This document shows, piece after piece, positions 8,683 to 16,027 of a stretch of 45,831 nucleotides of DNA. Where the stretch lies: positions 1-45,831 of the forward strand of contig VXOI01000157.1 of assembly GCA_009840175.1 (NCBI GenBank). The letters run 5' to 3'. The notes under the pieces were generated by a model. That model was given only the letters and a program-made list of their open reading frames with translations, did not search any database and was not told where the DNA came from. The translations under genes and the position numbers were made by a program. How positions within the stretch are numbered: the stretch's first letter is position 1; every line of letters begins with the position of its first letter. This DNA is from Chloroflexota bacterium (GTDB lineage: Bacteria; Chloroflexota; Dehalococcoidia; Lucifugimonadales; UBA3495).

Positions 8683-8720
8683 CGTACCCAATAACGCAGA
8701 CACCCCTGGGGAGGTAAACT

Positions 8721-9689
8721 ATGGCGAAGGACATTTCGATCCTGGTGGGAACCATTGGCGCGGGCCTGTGGGTCAGCCATGACGGCGGGCGCGACTATGG
8801 GCGGGCCGGAGGTATCTGGGGAGACATGAAGGTATTTGGCCTCAAGGTAGACCCGTCAGACCCCGCCGTGGTCTATGCGGGAACTGACGAGGGCATATTC
8901 CGCAGCGTCAACCGGGGCAAGGCTTTCGAACGGCTGGATTCGCCGATGAACTCCATGCATGTCTGGAACATCGCGGTCAGCCAGTCGGACCCGTCGGTCA
9001 TCTTCGCAGGCACCAGCCCTTCGGCTTTGTTCCGCTCCACGGACGGCGGCGCAAGCTGGGAGCAGTTGAACGTAGACATGGCCGAAGAATGCCCCAACGT
9101 CCGCGTCCCTCGCGTTACCGCGCTGGAAGTTGACCCCAGCAACAGCAACGTCGTCTGGGCCGGGGTGGAGGTGGACGGTGTGCGCCGCAGCCTCGACGGC
9201 GGCGATACCTGGACGCGCATCAACGGCGGCCTGAATGACCCCGACATACACGGTATGACCGTCAGCGCCGGAGCAGACGTGACAGTTTTCACCAGCACGC
9301 CGGGCGAGGTCTTCGCTAGTACCGACACCGGCGAGAGCTGGCAGGGCTTGGGTGTGCGCGATTCCTTCCCCCTGCGCTACTGCCGGGGGATTACGGTGAA
9401 GCAGGATGATCCCAATACCCTGCTGGTCGCCACCGGCGATTCTCCGTTTGGGGTGACGGGCGCAATCCAGCGTTCCACCGACAGGGGTCAGACTTGGGAG
9501 AGGATGGCCTTGCCGCAGGAGCCCAACACGCCCATGTGGGCCTTCGCCACCCACGCCTCGGACGCCGACTTCATCCTCTGTTGCAGCCACTACGGCCAGA
9601 TCTACGCCACCGCCGACGGAGGCGACTGGTGGGTCAAACTGCCCCGCGAGTTCAGCGAGGTGCGCGGGCTGGCGTGGACGCCGAATTAG
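8721..9689 (+). CDS. BNR/sortilin-type beta-propeller protein
   Basis: This 322-residue protein is built almost wholly of BNR (Asp-box) repeats: LWVSHDGGRDYGR, LFRSTDGGASWEQ, VRRSLDGGDTWTR, VFASTDTGESWQG, IQRSTDRGQTWER and IYATADGGDWWVK. These are spaced as in six- or seven-bladed propellers of the VPS10/YCF48-like group. There is no signal peptide, so it appears cytoplasmic, and no glycosidase catalytic set is evident. Its place right after the ring-cleaving dioxygenase, and before a second dioxygenase scrap, suggests that a dioxygenase-propeller pair is an old unit. The molecular role is unknown. Confidence 0.85.
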   Translation: MAKDISILVGTIGAGLWVSHDGGRDYGRAGGIWGDMKVFGLKVDPSDPAVVYAGTDEGIFRSVNRGKAFERLDSPMNSMHVWNIAVSQSDPSVIFAGTSPSALFRSTDGGASWEQLNVDMAEECPNVRVPRVTALEVDPSNSNVVWAGVEVDGVRRSLDGGDTWTRINGGLNDPDIHGMTVSAGADVTVFTSTPGEVFASTDTGESWQGLGVRDSFPLRYCRGITVKQDDPNTLLVATGDSPFGVTGAIQRSTDRGQTWERMALPQEPNTPMWAFATHASDADFILCCSHYGQIYATADGGDWWVKLPREFSEVRGLAWTPN

Positions 9690-9702
9690 GGGCGCAGGCT
9701 GG

Positions 9703-9802
9703 GCTGGGGGCTTGTCGGGCTGAACGGCAGGCCCCCAGCGTCGAGTTCGGGGAGTCGCGGGTGTTTACGTCGAACAAGGTGTTTGCTACGTTTCGCACGT
9801 AG
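9703..9802 (+). pseudogene. 3' remnant of a second LigB-type dioxygenase gene, with a hairpin
   Basis: Positions 9740-9802 encode VEFGESRVFTSNKVFATFRT and a stop. This is nearly the same as the C-terminus of the intact dioxygenase at 7583-8644 (about 50 of 63 bases identical by hand, mostly third-position differences). No start codon or catalytic part is attached: the preceding bases are the end of the propeller gene and a hairpin, GCTGGGGGC at 9703-9711 with GCCCCCAGC at 9731-9739. The synonymous pattern of differences says the fragment was once a translated, diverged paralogue. Most of that copy has been deleted. Confidence 0.75.
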
Positions 9803-9937
9803 CGGGGCGTGTTTCGTAGTGGTATTATGTCGCCTGAACGGAGTGGGGCGTTTGATTTTCAGAGTTTGATGCGATTCGCTCCGCTCAAAGCGGCGTTTAT
9901 CGGGATATCCTTATAATGAGTACCGAGATAGAAAGCG

Positions 9938-10432
9938 ATGAGCGAAGCTGATGTCAAGCAAGCTATACAGAAAGTGGTGAAAACCATTGATGAATACGAT
10001 GAGTTTCTGACAAATTCGCACGAATATCAAACGCGCTATGCGCTGATCGACCCAGTCCTGAGGTCTCTAGGCTGGGATCTGTCGAGCGTCGAAGAAGTCG
10101 AAGTAGAGTACGAAACGGAATGGGGAAGGGTAGACTATGCGCTGCTAAAAAGCTCAGACGGACCGCCAAGCGTTATCGTAGAAGCAAAGTCGCTATGGAA
10201 ACCTCTGGACTCAGCTACAGTCCAGAGACAAATTTTGTCGTATGCTGAGGGAACGAAACAAGGATACGCCATTTTGACCAACGGTGACGTATGGATGATA
10301 TACGACCTCAAAAAGAGAGGCAGATTTCAAAACAAGCTAATTGTCGAAATAGAACTGACTGAAGAGCCAGTGGCATCAAGTGCTAAAACACTCAATCAAT
10401 TGCTCCGCCGGAACCTTCATTGGAAAAAGTAA
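9938..10432 (+). CDS. Stand-alone HsdR N-terminal-type nuclease domain protein
   Basis: This 164-residue protein resembles the N-terminal domain of type I restriction HsdR subunits. It has a helical start with ETxY/TRYALIDPVLRSLGW near residues 30-46. A PD-(D/E)xK core follows: Asp66 (GRVDYALL), then Glu82-Ala-Lys84 (VIVEAKSLWKPL), then a QRQILSYAEG helix near 96-105 and an ILTNGDVWMIYDL strand pair. No helicase, HsdM or HsdS follows. Single-domain relatives are widespread and of uncertain role. The gene is visibly AT-richer than its neighbours, which suggests transfer. A TATAAT box lies at 9912-9917 without a clear -35. Confidence 0.8.
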   Translation: MSEADVKQAIQKVVKTIDEYDEFLTNSHEYQTRYALIDPVLRSLGWDLSSVEEVEVEYETEWGRVDYALLKSSDGPPSVIVEAKSLWKPLDSATVQRQILSYAEGTKQGYAILTNGDVWMIYDLKKRGRFQNKLIVEIELTEEPVASSAKTLNQLLRRNLHWKK

Positions 10433-10445
10433 CTTACTAGGGCGC

Positions 10446-10502
10446 GTTTACAAACTGCAACCATTGCTTTCGGTGCAAGCCGGAACGATGGACTTTGTAA
10501 AC
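10446..10502. terminator. Hairpin between convergent genes
   Basis: GTTTACAAA (10446-10454) pairs with TTTGTAAAC (10494-10502), and inner segments (CCATTG with CGATGG, CGG with CCG) extend the fold. It sits between the stops of a plus-strand gene (10432) and a minus-strand gene (10508), where a two-way terminator is expected. Confidence 0.5.
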
Positions 10503-10507
10503 ATACT

Positions 10508-10954
10508 CTAGTTGTCGGCGTTACCGGATCGCTTTTCCTTGATGGTGGCGATAGCTGGTCCTATTAGTACGCTGGTTGCGATTATGATGCCAGCGATCAC
10601 GACAACTACGATGTATCCTCCTGCCTTGCCGCTCGTAGTTTCCTCCAGCCAGTAGTAGCCAGAGAATACTGCCGCTAGTCCTCCTACTGCCCCTGTTGCA
10701 AAATTGACCCACTGCCACTTTGCTGGAATCAACGCTACGAATAGAGCGGAGGCCGCGATGAGAGCGAAACCGGCCGCCTTTGTCCCCCAGTAATTCAGTT
10801 CGGACGAAGATGCACCTGATACCGATTCCATTACCTCCCGATCCATCGCGAACTGGTTTATCAGCCATAAAGCTCCAAGTAACACAGCCAGTACTAGCTT
10901 CAAGAGAGAGAGGTCAGGCTTGCCTTCCTGTGCCGATGTCGTCTTTCGTCCCAT
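10508..10954 (-). CDS. Small integral membrane protein of unknown function
   Basis: The product is 148 residues from the ATG at 10954 (GGAG 8 nt upstream); an upstream start at 11005 is less likely. After a polar N-terminus (MGRKTTSAQEGKPDLS) four hydrophobic stretches follow: LLKLVLAVLLGALWLINQF, a second around AAGFALIAASALFVALIPA, a third around FATGAVGGLAAVFSGYYWL, and a fourth around YIVVVVIAGIIIATSVLIG. It ends in a charged tail (TIKEKRSGNADN). I recognise no family. Its base composition is lower in GC than the catabolic genes, like the neighbouring HsdR-N gene, so the two may have arrived together. Confidence 0.7.
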   Translation of the reverse strand: MGRKTTSAQEGKPDLSLLKLVLAVLLGALWLINQFAMDREVMESVSGASSSELNYWGTKAAGFALIAASALFVALIPAKWQWVNFATGAVGGLAAVFSGYYWLEETTSGKAGGYIVVVVIAGIIIATSVLIGPAIATIKEKRSGNADN

Positions 10955-11269
10955 AGCATCTCCATTATTTCTCTCACGGATGCCCACTTGTGTTGGTTGT
11001 ATCAACCCATATCCGCAATGTCAATCTAGTCTGTAGATGATACCCGGTATAGTTCTGCACGCAAGCGACTGGCCCGTCGCCCCGCGGACGGCCCGCAAGC
11101 TGCGAAATGGTCTGGTCAGAACCTTCAAAGAGTAGATGGAGGAAGACTTCGAGAAGTTTTGAAGAAACCTGGCGTTTGCCACTTCCCGCTAACAGGGTTA
11201 GGATAAGGCTAACCCGCATCACGGCCCCGCGCCGACGAAAGGGCGCGGGGTTCATTTTGGAGGTGCATC
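10955..11269. other. 315-bp intergenic region with a terminator-like hairpin just upstream of the esterase
   Basis: I see no gene here that I can support. The notable element is a 9-bp perfect stem CCCCGCGCC/GGCGCGGGG (11225-11233 and 11242-11250) followed by TTCATTTT. It lies only 20 bp before the esterase ATG and immediately before its GGAGGTG ribosome site. It could end a short leader or non-coding transcript, or act as an attenuator. I compared the stretch by eye with tmRNA, RNase P and SRP RNA signatures and found none. Confidence 0.4.
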
Positions 11270-12223
11270 ATGCCGCTGGATCCGCAAGCGCAAGCAGTCA
11301 TTGACACGGTGAACTCCCTCGGCCTGCCCCCGGTGTGGGAGGTTACGCCGGAGCAGGCTCGCATCAACGCCGCGGCGCGGCCCCGGCCCGCCGGACCGGA
11401 GGTTGCCGCCGTGGAGAACCGCAGCATTCCCGGCCCGGACGGCGACGTTCCCGTCCGCATCTACACGCCGGAAGGGAGCGGGCCATTCCCCATCTTGGTC
11501 TGGTATCACGGCGGCGGCTGGGTGATTGGCGACTTGGAGTCCGCCGACCCGACGGCGCGGCACCTGTGCAAGGGCGCGGGCTGCGTGGTGGTGTCCGTTG
11601 ACTACCGGCTGGCCCCGGAGACCAAGTTCCCCGGCCCGGCCGAGGACTGCTACGCCGCGACGGTGTGGGCCGCAGACAACGCCGCGAGCCTGAATGCCGA
11701 CTCTTCCCGCCTGGCCGTTGGAGGCGACAGCGCGGGAGGAAACCTGGCCGCCGCCATCTCGCTGATGGCCGCTGACCGGAGCGGCCCGGACATCGTGCAT
11801 CAACTGCTGGTATATCCGGTTACGGAAGTCAACTACGAAACGCCGTCCTACTCGCAGAACGCTGAGGGATTCCTGCTGGCACGGGACGCGATGATCTGGT
11901 ACTGGGATGCCTACCTGGCCAGCGACGCCGATGCGGAGAACCCGTATGCGGCGCCGATGAAGGCGGGCAGCCTGGCAGGGCAGCCACAGGCGTTGGTAAT
12001 CACCGCCGAGTACGACCCGCTACGCGACGAGGGCGAAGCCTATGCCCGCCGCTTGCAGGAGGCCGGGGTAGATACCACCATCAGCCGCTACGACGGCATG
12101 ATCCACGGATTCTTCGGCATGGTGGGCGTGATGGACAAGAGCGGACAAGTGATGGAAGAGGCCACCGGCGCTCTGCGGGCTGCCTTTGCCGGGGCCGCTG
12201 TACCCGCTCCCGCCGACGATTAA
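11270..12223 (+). CDS. Alpha/beta hydrolase, HSL-type (family IV) esterase
   Basis: The product is 317 residues. The oxyanion motif HGGGW is at 80-84 and the nucleophile motif GDSAGG at 152-157 (Ser154). The acid is Asp249 in EYDPLRDEG and the base is His279 in GMIHGFFGM. This is the complete hormone-sensitive-lipase-like triad. The N-terminal cap (residues 1-50) and the DYRLAPETKFPGP segment after the second strand are also standard. Such enzymes hydrolyse short-chain esters, but substrate cannot be inferred. The GGAGGTG ribosome site is 5 nt upstream. It may be cotranscribed with the thioredoxin-fold gene that follows. Confidence 0.93.
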   Translation: MPLDPQAQAVIDTVNSLGLPPVWEVTPEQARINAAARPRPAGPEVAAVENRSIPGPDGDVPVRIYTPEGSGPFPILVWYHGGGWVIGDLESADPTARHLCKGAGCVVVSVDYRLAPETKFPGPAEDCYAATVWAADNAASLNADSSRLAVGGDSAGGNLAAAISLMAADRSGPDIVHQLLVYPVTEVNYETPSYSQNAEGFLLARDAMIWYWDAYLASDADAENPYAAPMKAGSLAGQPQALVITAEYDPLRDEGEAYARRLQEAGVDTTISRYDGMIHGFFGMVGVMDKSGQVMEEATGALRAAFAGAAVPAPADD

Positions 12224-12330
12224 TTTTTCGACGCAAAGGCGCAAAGACGCAAAGAAAGTCCCCTCCCCCTCAGGGGGAGGGTCAGGGTGGGGGTGAATGC
12301 TGTGGTTCTATGCGTCTTTGCGTCAAAAAT
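12223..12330. repeat. Composite inverted element (CGCAAAG arms around a GGGGAGGG repeat, copy 3)
   Basis: ATTTTTCGACGCAAAGGCGC (from 12223) and TGCGTCTTTGCGTCAAAAAT (12311-12330) are near-perfect reverse complements about 21 bp long. Between them lies another member of the dispersed palindrome family (12260-12294, CCCCTCCCCCTCAGGGGGAG core with GGGTCAGGGTGGGGG tail). The whole unit starts at the esterase stop codon and ends 20 bp before the next ATG. It looks like a nested, MITE-like element. Confidence 0.7.
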
Positions 12331-12350
12331 CTATTTTCAGGAAGAGAGCT

Positions 12351-12956
12351 ATGGCTACCAGTAATCCCGTCGAGGTCACTGTCTGGCAGGACTACACTTG
12401 ACCCTTCTGCTACGTGGGCCTGGGCAGGCTCGATATTGTTGCCAAGGAACTGGACATCACCATTGACCGCAGGCCGTTCCTGTTGCGGCCCGACTGCCCC
12501 CCGGAAGGCCAGCCGCGGAGGTTGTTCGACGGGGAGACGGAAACCGAGTTGAACCCTGCGATGCAGGAACGCGCTCGTGGCGCCGGGCTGGTCATGCGAC
12601 GTCCGCAGTGGTCGCCGAACACGCTCTACGTTCAGGAAGCCACGCTGTACGCCAAGGAACAGGGCCTTGACGACCGCTTCCACCACGTGGCCGCCTCCGC
12701 CTATTGGGAAGAGAGCGCCGACTTGGGGAGTCTCGAAGTAATCAGGGGATTGGCCGAAAAAGCCGGTCTCGATTGGTCGGAGCTGAGGCCGCGTCTCGAA
12801 TCGGGCCACTATCGTGATGCGGTGCTGGAGTCCAACGAGACCGCCCGCGCGAGCGGCATCGGCGGGACGCCGACCTACCTCATCGGCGGCTGGCGCAAGT
12901 TCGGCGACCTGAGCGTCGAAGAACTCAAGACCATAATCGAGGCAGTGGGCCGCTAA
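12351..12956 (+). CDS. DsbA/FrnE-family thiol oxidoreductase, probable selenoprotein (UxxC)
   Basis: Reading from ATG 12351 (ribosome site GGAAGAG) gives 201 residues if the in-frame TGA at 12399-12401 is translated. The start is MATSNPVEVTVWQDYT, then U17, then PFCYVGLGRL. FrnE/2-hydroxychromene-isomerase-like DsbA proteins have D-Y-x-C-P-x-C-Y-x-G here, so the TGA replaces the first catalytic Cys and Cys20 is the second. The rest is an intact DsbA fold: a helical insert, then the cis-Pro loop GIGGTPTYLIGG near 176-187 and the C-terminal helix. A hairpin follows the TGA, with a 6-bp stem plus one wobble, GGGCCT/AGGCTC at 12416-12431, and loop GGGC beginning 21 nt after the UGA. Without read-through only a 16-residue peptide or a headless domain from 12414 would be made. 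The alternative is a TGC/TGT-to-TGA mutation or read error. Confidence 0.8.
12415..12432 (+). promoter_or_regulatory. Candidate bacterial SECIS hairpin in the DsbA-like gene
   Basis: Stem GGGCCT (12416-12421) pairs with AGGCTC (12426-12431), with one further U-G pair outside. The loop is GGGC (12422-12425). The loop starts at nucleotide 21 after the UGA and has G in its first two positions, which fits the known spacing and loop rule for SelB-bound bacterial SECIS elements. The fold was done by hand. Confidence 0.55.
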
Positions 12957-12967
12957 GCCACTATATT

Positions 12968-13001
12968 CCCTCCCCCTCAGGGGGATGGTTAGGGTGGGGT
13001 G
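12968..13001 (+). repeat. Dispersed GGGAGAGGG-type palindromic repeat, copy 4
   Basis: CCCTCCCCCTCAGGGGGATG with a GGTTAGGGTGGGGTG tail. It ends within the ribosome-binding region of the sarcosine-oxidase-like gene, so its GGGTGGGG tail may itself serve as the Shine-Dalgarno. Confidence 0.8.
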
Positions 13002-13010
13002 AACTGCTAT

Positions 13011-14186
13011 ATGACCAGTCAAACATCCATAGTCATAGCGGGGGCGGGCATCTTCGGACTGTCCGCCGCCCTGGAACTTCGCAGCCGGGGCTACGCCGTC
13101 ACCGTGGTTGACCCCGGCCCGGTGCCGCACCCGCTGGCGGCGTCCAATGACGTGAGCCGGATGGTGCGGATGGACTACGCCGACGACAAACTGTACAGCG
13201 ACCTTGCCGCCGAAGCCATCGAGGGATGGCACGTCCTGAACGAGCGCCGTGGAAGGCCGCTCTATCACGAGGACGGTTTCCTGGTCTTGACCAGCCACCC
13301 GTTGGAAAGTCCAGCCGTAGAGCGGCAGTCATACGACCTGCTCACCGCCGCCGGGTGGCCGCTGGAGCGGCTGGACTCCGGCTCGGTTGCCGAGCGGTTT
13401 CCACTTTGGAATGCGGAACACTATACCGACGGGTACTATAATCCTCGCGGCGGCTGGGCCGAGGCCGGCGAGACGGTGTCTTTTCTGGTAGCGGAAGCCG
13501 AGGCAGCCGGAGTCGAGATTCGACCCGGTTTCCCAGCGACCTCGCTGCTGGTAGACTCCGGGCGGGCGGTGGGACTGCGTTCCGCCGACGGCGAAGAGGT
13601 GCGGGCGGACGCTGTGCTGGTGGCCGCCGGTGTGTGGACGCCGCGGCTGGTGAGGGAGATGCAGGATATGATGACGCCGGTGGCGCAAACACTGGTGTAC
13701 CTGCGCCCGAACCTGCCGGAGCGTTTCAGGCCGCCGTCCTTTCCGCCATGGGGCGCTGACATTCCCCGGACGGGGTGGTATGGCTTCCCTGCCAACGCGG
13801 AGGGCGTGGTGAAGATGGCGAACCATGGGCCTGGCCGCGTGGTTGACGCGGACGATCCCAGGGATGCCGAGGATGCAGTCATCGAGTCGTGCCGCGAGTT
13901 CCTGTCCCACTCGCTGCCGGAGTTGGCAAATGCTCCGTTGGCGGGCAGCCGGGCCTGCTTCTACAACGATACTTGGGACGCCGACTTCTACATCACGCGC
14001 CACCCACAGGTCGAAGGGCTGACCATCGCCACGGGAGGGAGCGGACACGCCTTCAAGTTCACTCCGGTACTGGGCAAGGTGACAGCGGATGTGATTGAAG
14101 GAAAACCGAACCGCTACGCTGAAAGGTTCGCTTGGAGGTCTCGGGGCGAGTCTCCGGGGGAGGCGACGCGGTTCGCTGGGGAATAA
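13011..14186 (+). CDS. Monomeric sarcosine oxidase-like FAD amine oxidase (DAO family)
   Basis: The product is 391 residues from ATG 13011; an in-frame GTG at 12999 would add four. The FAD-binding motif is IVIAGAGIFGLSAALEL (residues 7-23), with Asp34 at the end of the second strand. The C-terminal GGSGHAFKFTPVLGKV is the hallmark of monomeric sarcosine oxidase and N-methyltryptophan oxidase. Cys316 in SRACFYNDTWDADFYITRHP aligns with MSOX Cys315, which holds FAD covalently, so covalent FAD is likely here too. These enzymes oxidise N-methyl or secondary amines to imine, H2O2 and, for N-methyl groups, formaldehyde. The last fits the presence of the formaldehyde-dehydrogenase-like gene at 1015, though the two are far apart. 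Confidence 0.9.
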   Translation: MTSQTSIVIAGAGIFGLSAALELRSRGYAVTVVDPGPVPHPLAASNDVSRMVRMDYADDKLYSDLAAEAIEGWHVLNERRGRPLYHEDGFLVLTSHPLESPAVERQSYDLLTAAGWPLERLDSGSVAERFPLWNAEHYTDGYYNPRGGWAEAGETVSFLVAEAEAAGVEIRPGFPATSLLVDSGRAVGLRSADGEEVRADAVLVAAGVWTPRLVREMQDMMTPVAQTLVYLRPNLPERFRPPSFPPWGADIPRTGWYGFPANAEGVVKMANHGPGRVVDADDPRDAEDAVIESCREFLSHSLPELANAPLAGSRACFYNDTWDADFYITRHPQVEGLTIATGGSGHAFKFTPVLGKVTADVIEGKPNRYAERFAWRSRGESPGEATRFAGE

Positions 14187-14203
14187 CCTATCTGTTTGCA
14201 GCC

Positions 14204-14299
14204 CCGTCATTCCTGCGAAGGCAGGAATCCAGAGAACTGAAAAGCCTTATACAATCAACAGCAGGGGGCACTGGATTCCTGCCTTCGCAGGAATGACGG
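14204..14299. repeat. MITE-like element with perfect 29-bp inverted repeats
   Basis: The left arm 14204-14232 (starts CCGTCATTCCTGCGAAGGC) and the right arm 14271-14299 (ends GCAGGAATGACGG) are exact reverse complements over 29 bp, with 38 bp between. Each arm is itself a small palindrome (TTCCTGCGAAGGCAGGAA). It fills the space between two convergent genes and could stop both transcripts. A half-copy lies at 17161-17189, and decayed traces are near 23494 and 26420. Confidence 0.85.
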
Positions 14300-14326
14300 T
14301 TTTCTGTTCGAGTGCCCGTCCCCGGC

Positions 14327-15409
14327 CTAACCCCAGCCGGGATTCGGCTCGAACTTCTTGAGTTCCGGCATCACCTCCGAGGCGAAGAGGCGCATACTGC
14401 GCTCGGCGTCGTCGTAGGGCATACCGCCGTAGCTGAAGGCGGCCACCAGCGAGTCGGTTCCGGTGTAGCCGTAGATGTCCATGACCTTCTGGTAGCACTG
14501 CTCCGGGGTGCCTGTCACCTGTAGGTTGACGAAGAAGTCTACTACGTCCCGGTCTCCGTAGGTGTTTATCTTGTCGGTGAATCCGCCGTAGTATTCGTAG
14601 CCCCGCGTGGTCTTCAGATGGTCGCTGCGGAACTCGTAGTGCCTCATCACCGATTCCCAGTATCCGCCGACGTACTTGCGGGACATTTCCGCTGCCCGCT
14701 CTTCGTCCTCGTCGCAGTAGGCGAAGGTGACCACCACCGGGGCGGGCGGCTCGCTGTTGTTGACTTCCTGGTAGGTGGCGCGATAGGAGGCCAGCTCGTA
14801 TTGAACGTCGTGCCAGGGCTTCTGTGGGATTATCAGGATGCCGACGCCCAGCTTGGCGAGAATGATGCTGGACTCGGGGGAGATGGCGGCGGCGTATGTG
14901 CGGCCCTGAAAGGTGCGAAAGGGGTTGGGCCGGATTTCGACCCTCGGCTGGTTGACCAATTCGCCGTCGAACTCCGCGTATCCTTCCTCCAGCGCATGGA
15001 CTAGGAGTTCGGCGGACTCGTTGAAGCGCTGGCGGGACTCGTTCATGTCCAGCCGGAATCCGGCGTACTCCACTCTTGCAAGCCCGCGACCGACGCCCAC
15101 TACTACGCGGCCGTCGCTCAGGTTGTCCAGCATCACGAACTCTTCGGCGACGCGCACCGGGTCGTGCCACGGCAGCACCACCACCATCGAGCCGAGCTTG
15201 GCCCGCTCCGTCCGCCCGGCCATGTAGGAGAGGAACTGGAGCACGTCGGGGCACATGGTGTAGTCGGTGAAGTGGTGCTCCACGCCCCAGATGGACTCGT
15301 AGCCCAGCGGCTCAGCCAGGTCGGCCAGGCGCAACTCGTTGCGGTAGACCTCGTAGTCGGATAGGCGCTTGCCGGGATTCTGGAACACCGTGGACATACC
15401 TACGTGCAT
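14327..15409 (-). CDS. Luciferase-like (LLM) flavin-dependent monooxygenase
   Basis: This is a full-length 360-residue bacterial-luciferase-type TIM barrel. It has the N-terminal strand MHVGMSTVFQNP, GYESIWGVEHHFTDY near residue 36, GSMVVVLPWHDPVRVAEE near 73, and GRVVVGVGRGLARVEYAGF near 99. The C-terminal region has TGTPEQCYQKVMDIYGYTGT. The EHHF and GVGRG segments are typical of the FMN-dependent branch. Substrates in this family are very diverse (alkanes, terpenes, sulfonates, aldehydes), and none can be assigned. It is intact, unlike the truncated relative at 71-619, and the two are not close paralogues. Confidence 0.9.
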   Translation of the reverse strand: MHVGMSTVFQNPGKRLSDYEVYRNELRLADLAEPLGYESIWGVEHHFTDYTMCPDVLQFLSYMAGRTERAKLGSMVVVLPWHDPVRVAEEFVMLDNLSDGRVVVGVGRGLARVEYAGFRLDMNESRQRFNESAELLVHALEEGYAEFDGELVNQPRVEIRPNPFRTFQGRTYAAAISPESSIILAKLGVGILIIPQKPWHDVQYELASYRATYQEVNNSEPPAPVVVTFAYCDEDEERAAEMSRKYVGGYWESVMRHYEFRSDHLKTTRGYEYYGGFTDKINTYGDRDVVDFFVNLQVTGTPEQCYQKVMDIYGYTGTDSLVAAFSYGGMPYDDAERSMRLFASEVMPELKKFEPNPGWG

Positions 15410-15426
15410 GGCTGGCCGTCCTTAAT

Positions 15427-15456
15427 CCCCTCTCCCAGCGGGAGAGGGTTAGGGTG
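15427..15456 (+). repeat. Dispersed GGGAGAGGG-type palindromic repeat, copy 5
   Basis: CCCCTCTCCCAGCGGGAGAG with a GGTTAGGGTGA tail. It lies between two minus-strand genes, upstream of the luciferase-like gene and downstream of the macrodomain gene. Confidence 0.8.
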
Positions 15457-15479
15457 AAATCTTCAAAGGCAAACTATGA

Positions 15480-16019
15480 TTACTGTCCATGCGATGCTTG
15501 GAGTACCGCGTTATACGCTTCGCGGGTGCGGCTGTTGAAGCAGACGAAAAACACGCTCTCGATGAAGCTACTATGATTCAAGTACTCGCTGACCGTCTCC
15601 ACGGCAATCGTCGCTGCGGGCGCGGAGGGGTAGCCGTAGACTCCGGTGCTGACGGCTGGGAAGGCAACGGAGCGCAGTTTGTATTCCTCCACAAGCTCCA
15701 TGCAGCGGCGATAGCAGCTTCGCAGGGCGGCTTCCTCGCCATTGCGTCCTCCGCTCCAGACGGGGCCGACGGTGTGGATCACCCAGCGGGCGGGGAGGTT
15801 GTAGCCTTTCGTAATCTTGGCGTCGCCTGTTTCGCAGCCATCCAGTGTCCTGCATTCAGCCAGCAGACCTGGGCCGGCAGCCCGGTGAATTGCTCCGTCC
15901 ACTCCGCCCCCGCCGAGCAGGGTGTTGTTGGCGGCGTTGACGATGGCGTCGACGTCCAGCGTGGTGATGTCAGCCTCGATGATGGATATGCGCCTGAAGG
16001 TGTCCGCCGGTAATGACAC
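15480..16019 (-). CDS. Macrodomain protein (O-acetyl-ADP-ribose deacetylase type)
   Basis: The product is 179 residues, a single macrodomain of the MacroD/YmdB group. It has [20 protein letters not shown] (residues 13-32), then [18 protein letters not shown] (33-50), [22 protein letters not shown], and the phosphate-binding loop [10 protein letters not shown]. These bind ADP-ribose; the family removes O-acetyl or mono-ADP-ribose adducts. The catalytic-loop Asn31 and Asp41 are present. It lies 8 bp after the diiron protein gene on the same strand, so the two are probably cotranscribed. Confidence 0.93.
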   Translation of the reverse strand: MSLPADTFRRISIIEADITTLDVDAIVNAANNTLLGGGGVDGAIHRAAGPGLLAECRTLDGCETGDAKITKGYNLPARWVIHTVGPVWSGGRNGEEAALRSCYRRCMELVEEYKLRSVAFPAVSTGVYGYPSAPAATIAVETVSEYLNHSSFIESVFFVCFNSRTREAYNAVLQASHGQ

Positions 16020-16027
16020 TGTGTTCT

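Noticed and set aside
9912-9917. Full promoter for the HsdR-N gene
   Set aside because: The TATAAT is good, but no -35-like hexamer lies 16-18 bp upstream.
10974-11255. A 93-codon minus-strand frame in the gap before the esterase
   Set aside because: It has no convincing ribosome site or family pattern, and overlaps the hairpin at 11225-11250.
10955-11269. Structured RNA gene (tmRNA, RNase P, SRP RNA, T-box)
   Set aside because: None of the conserved core strings of these RNAs could be found by eye on either strand; only a terminator-like hairpin is supported.
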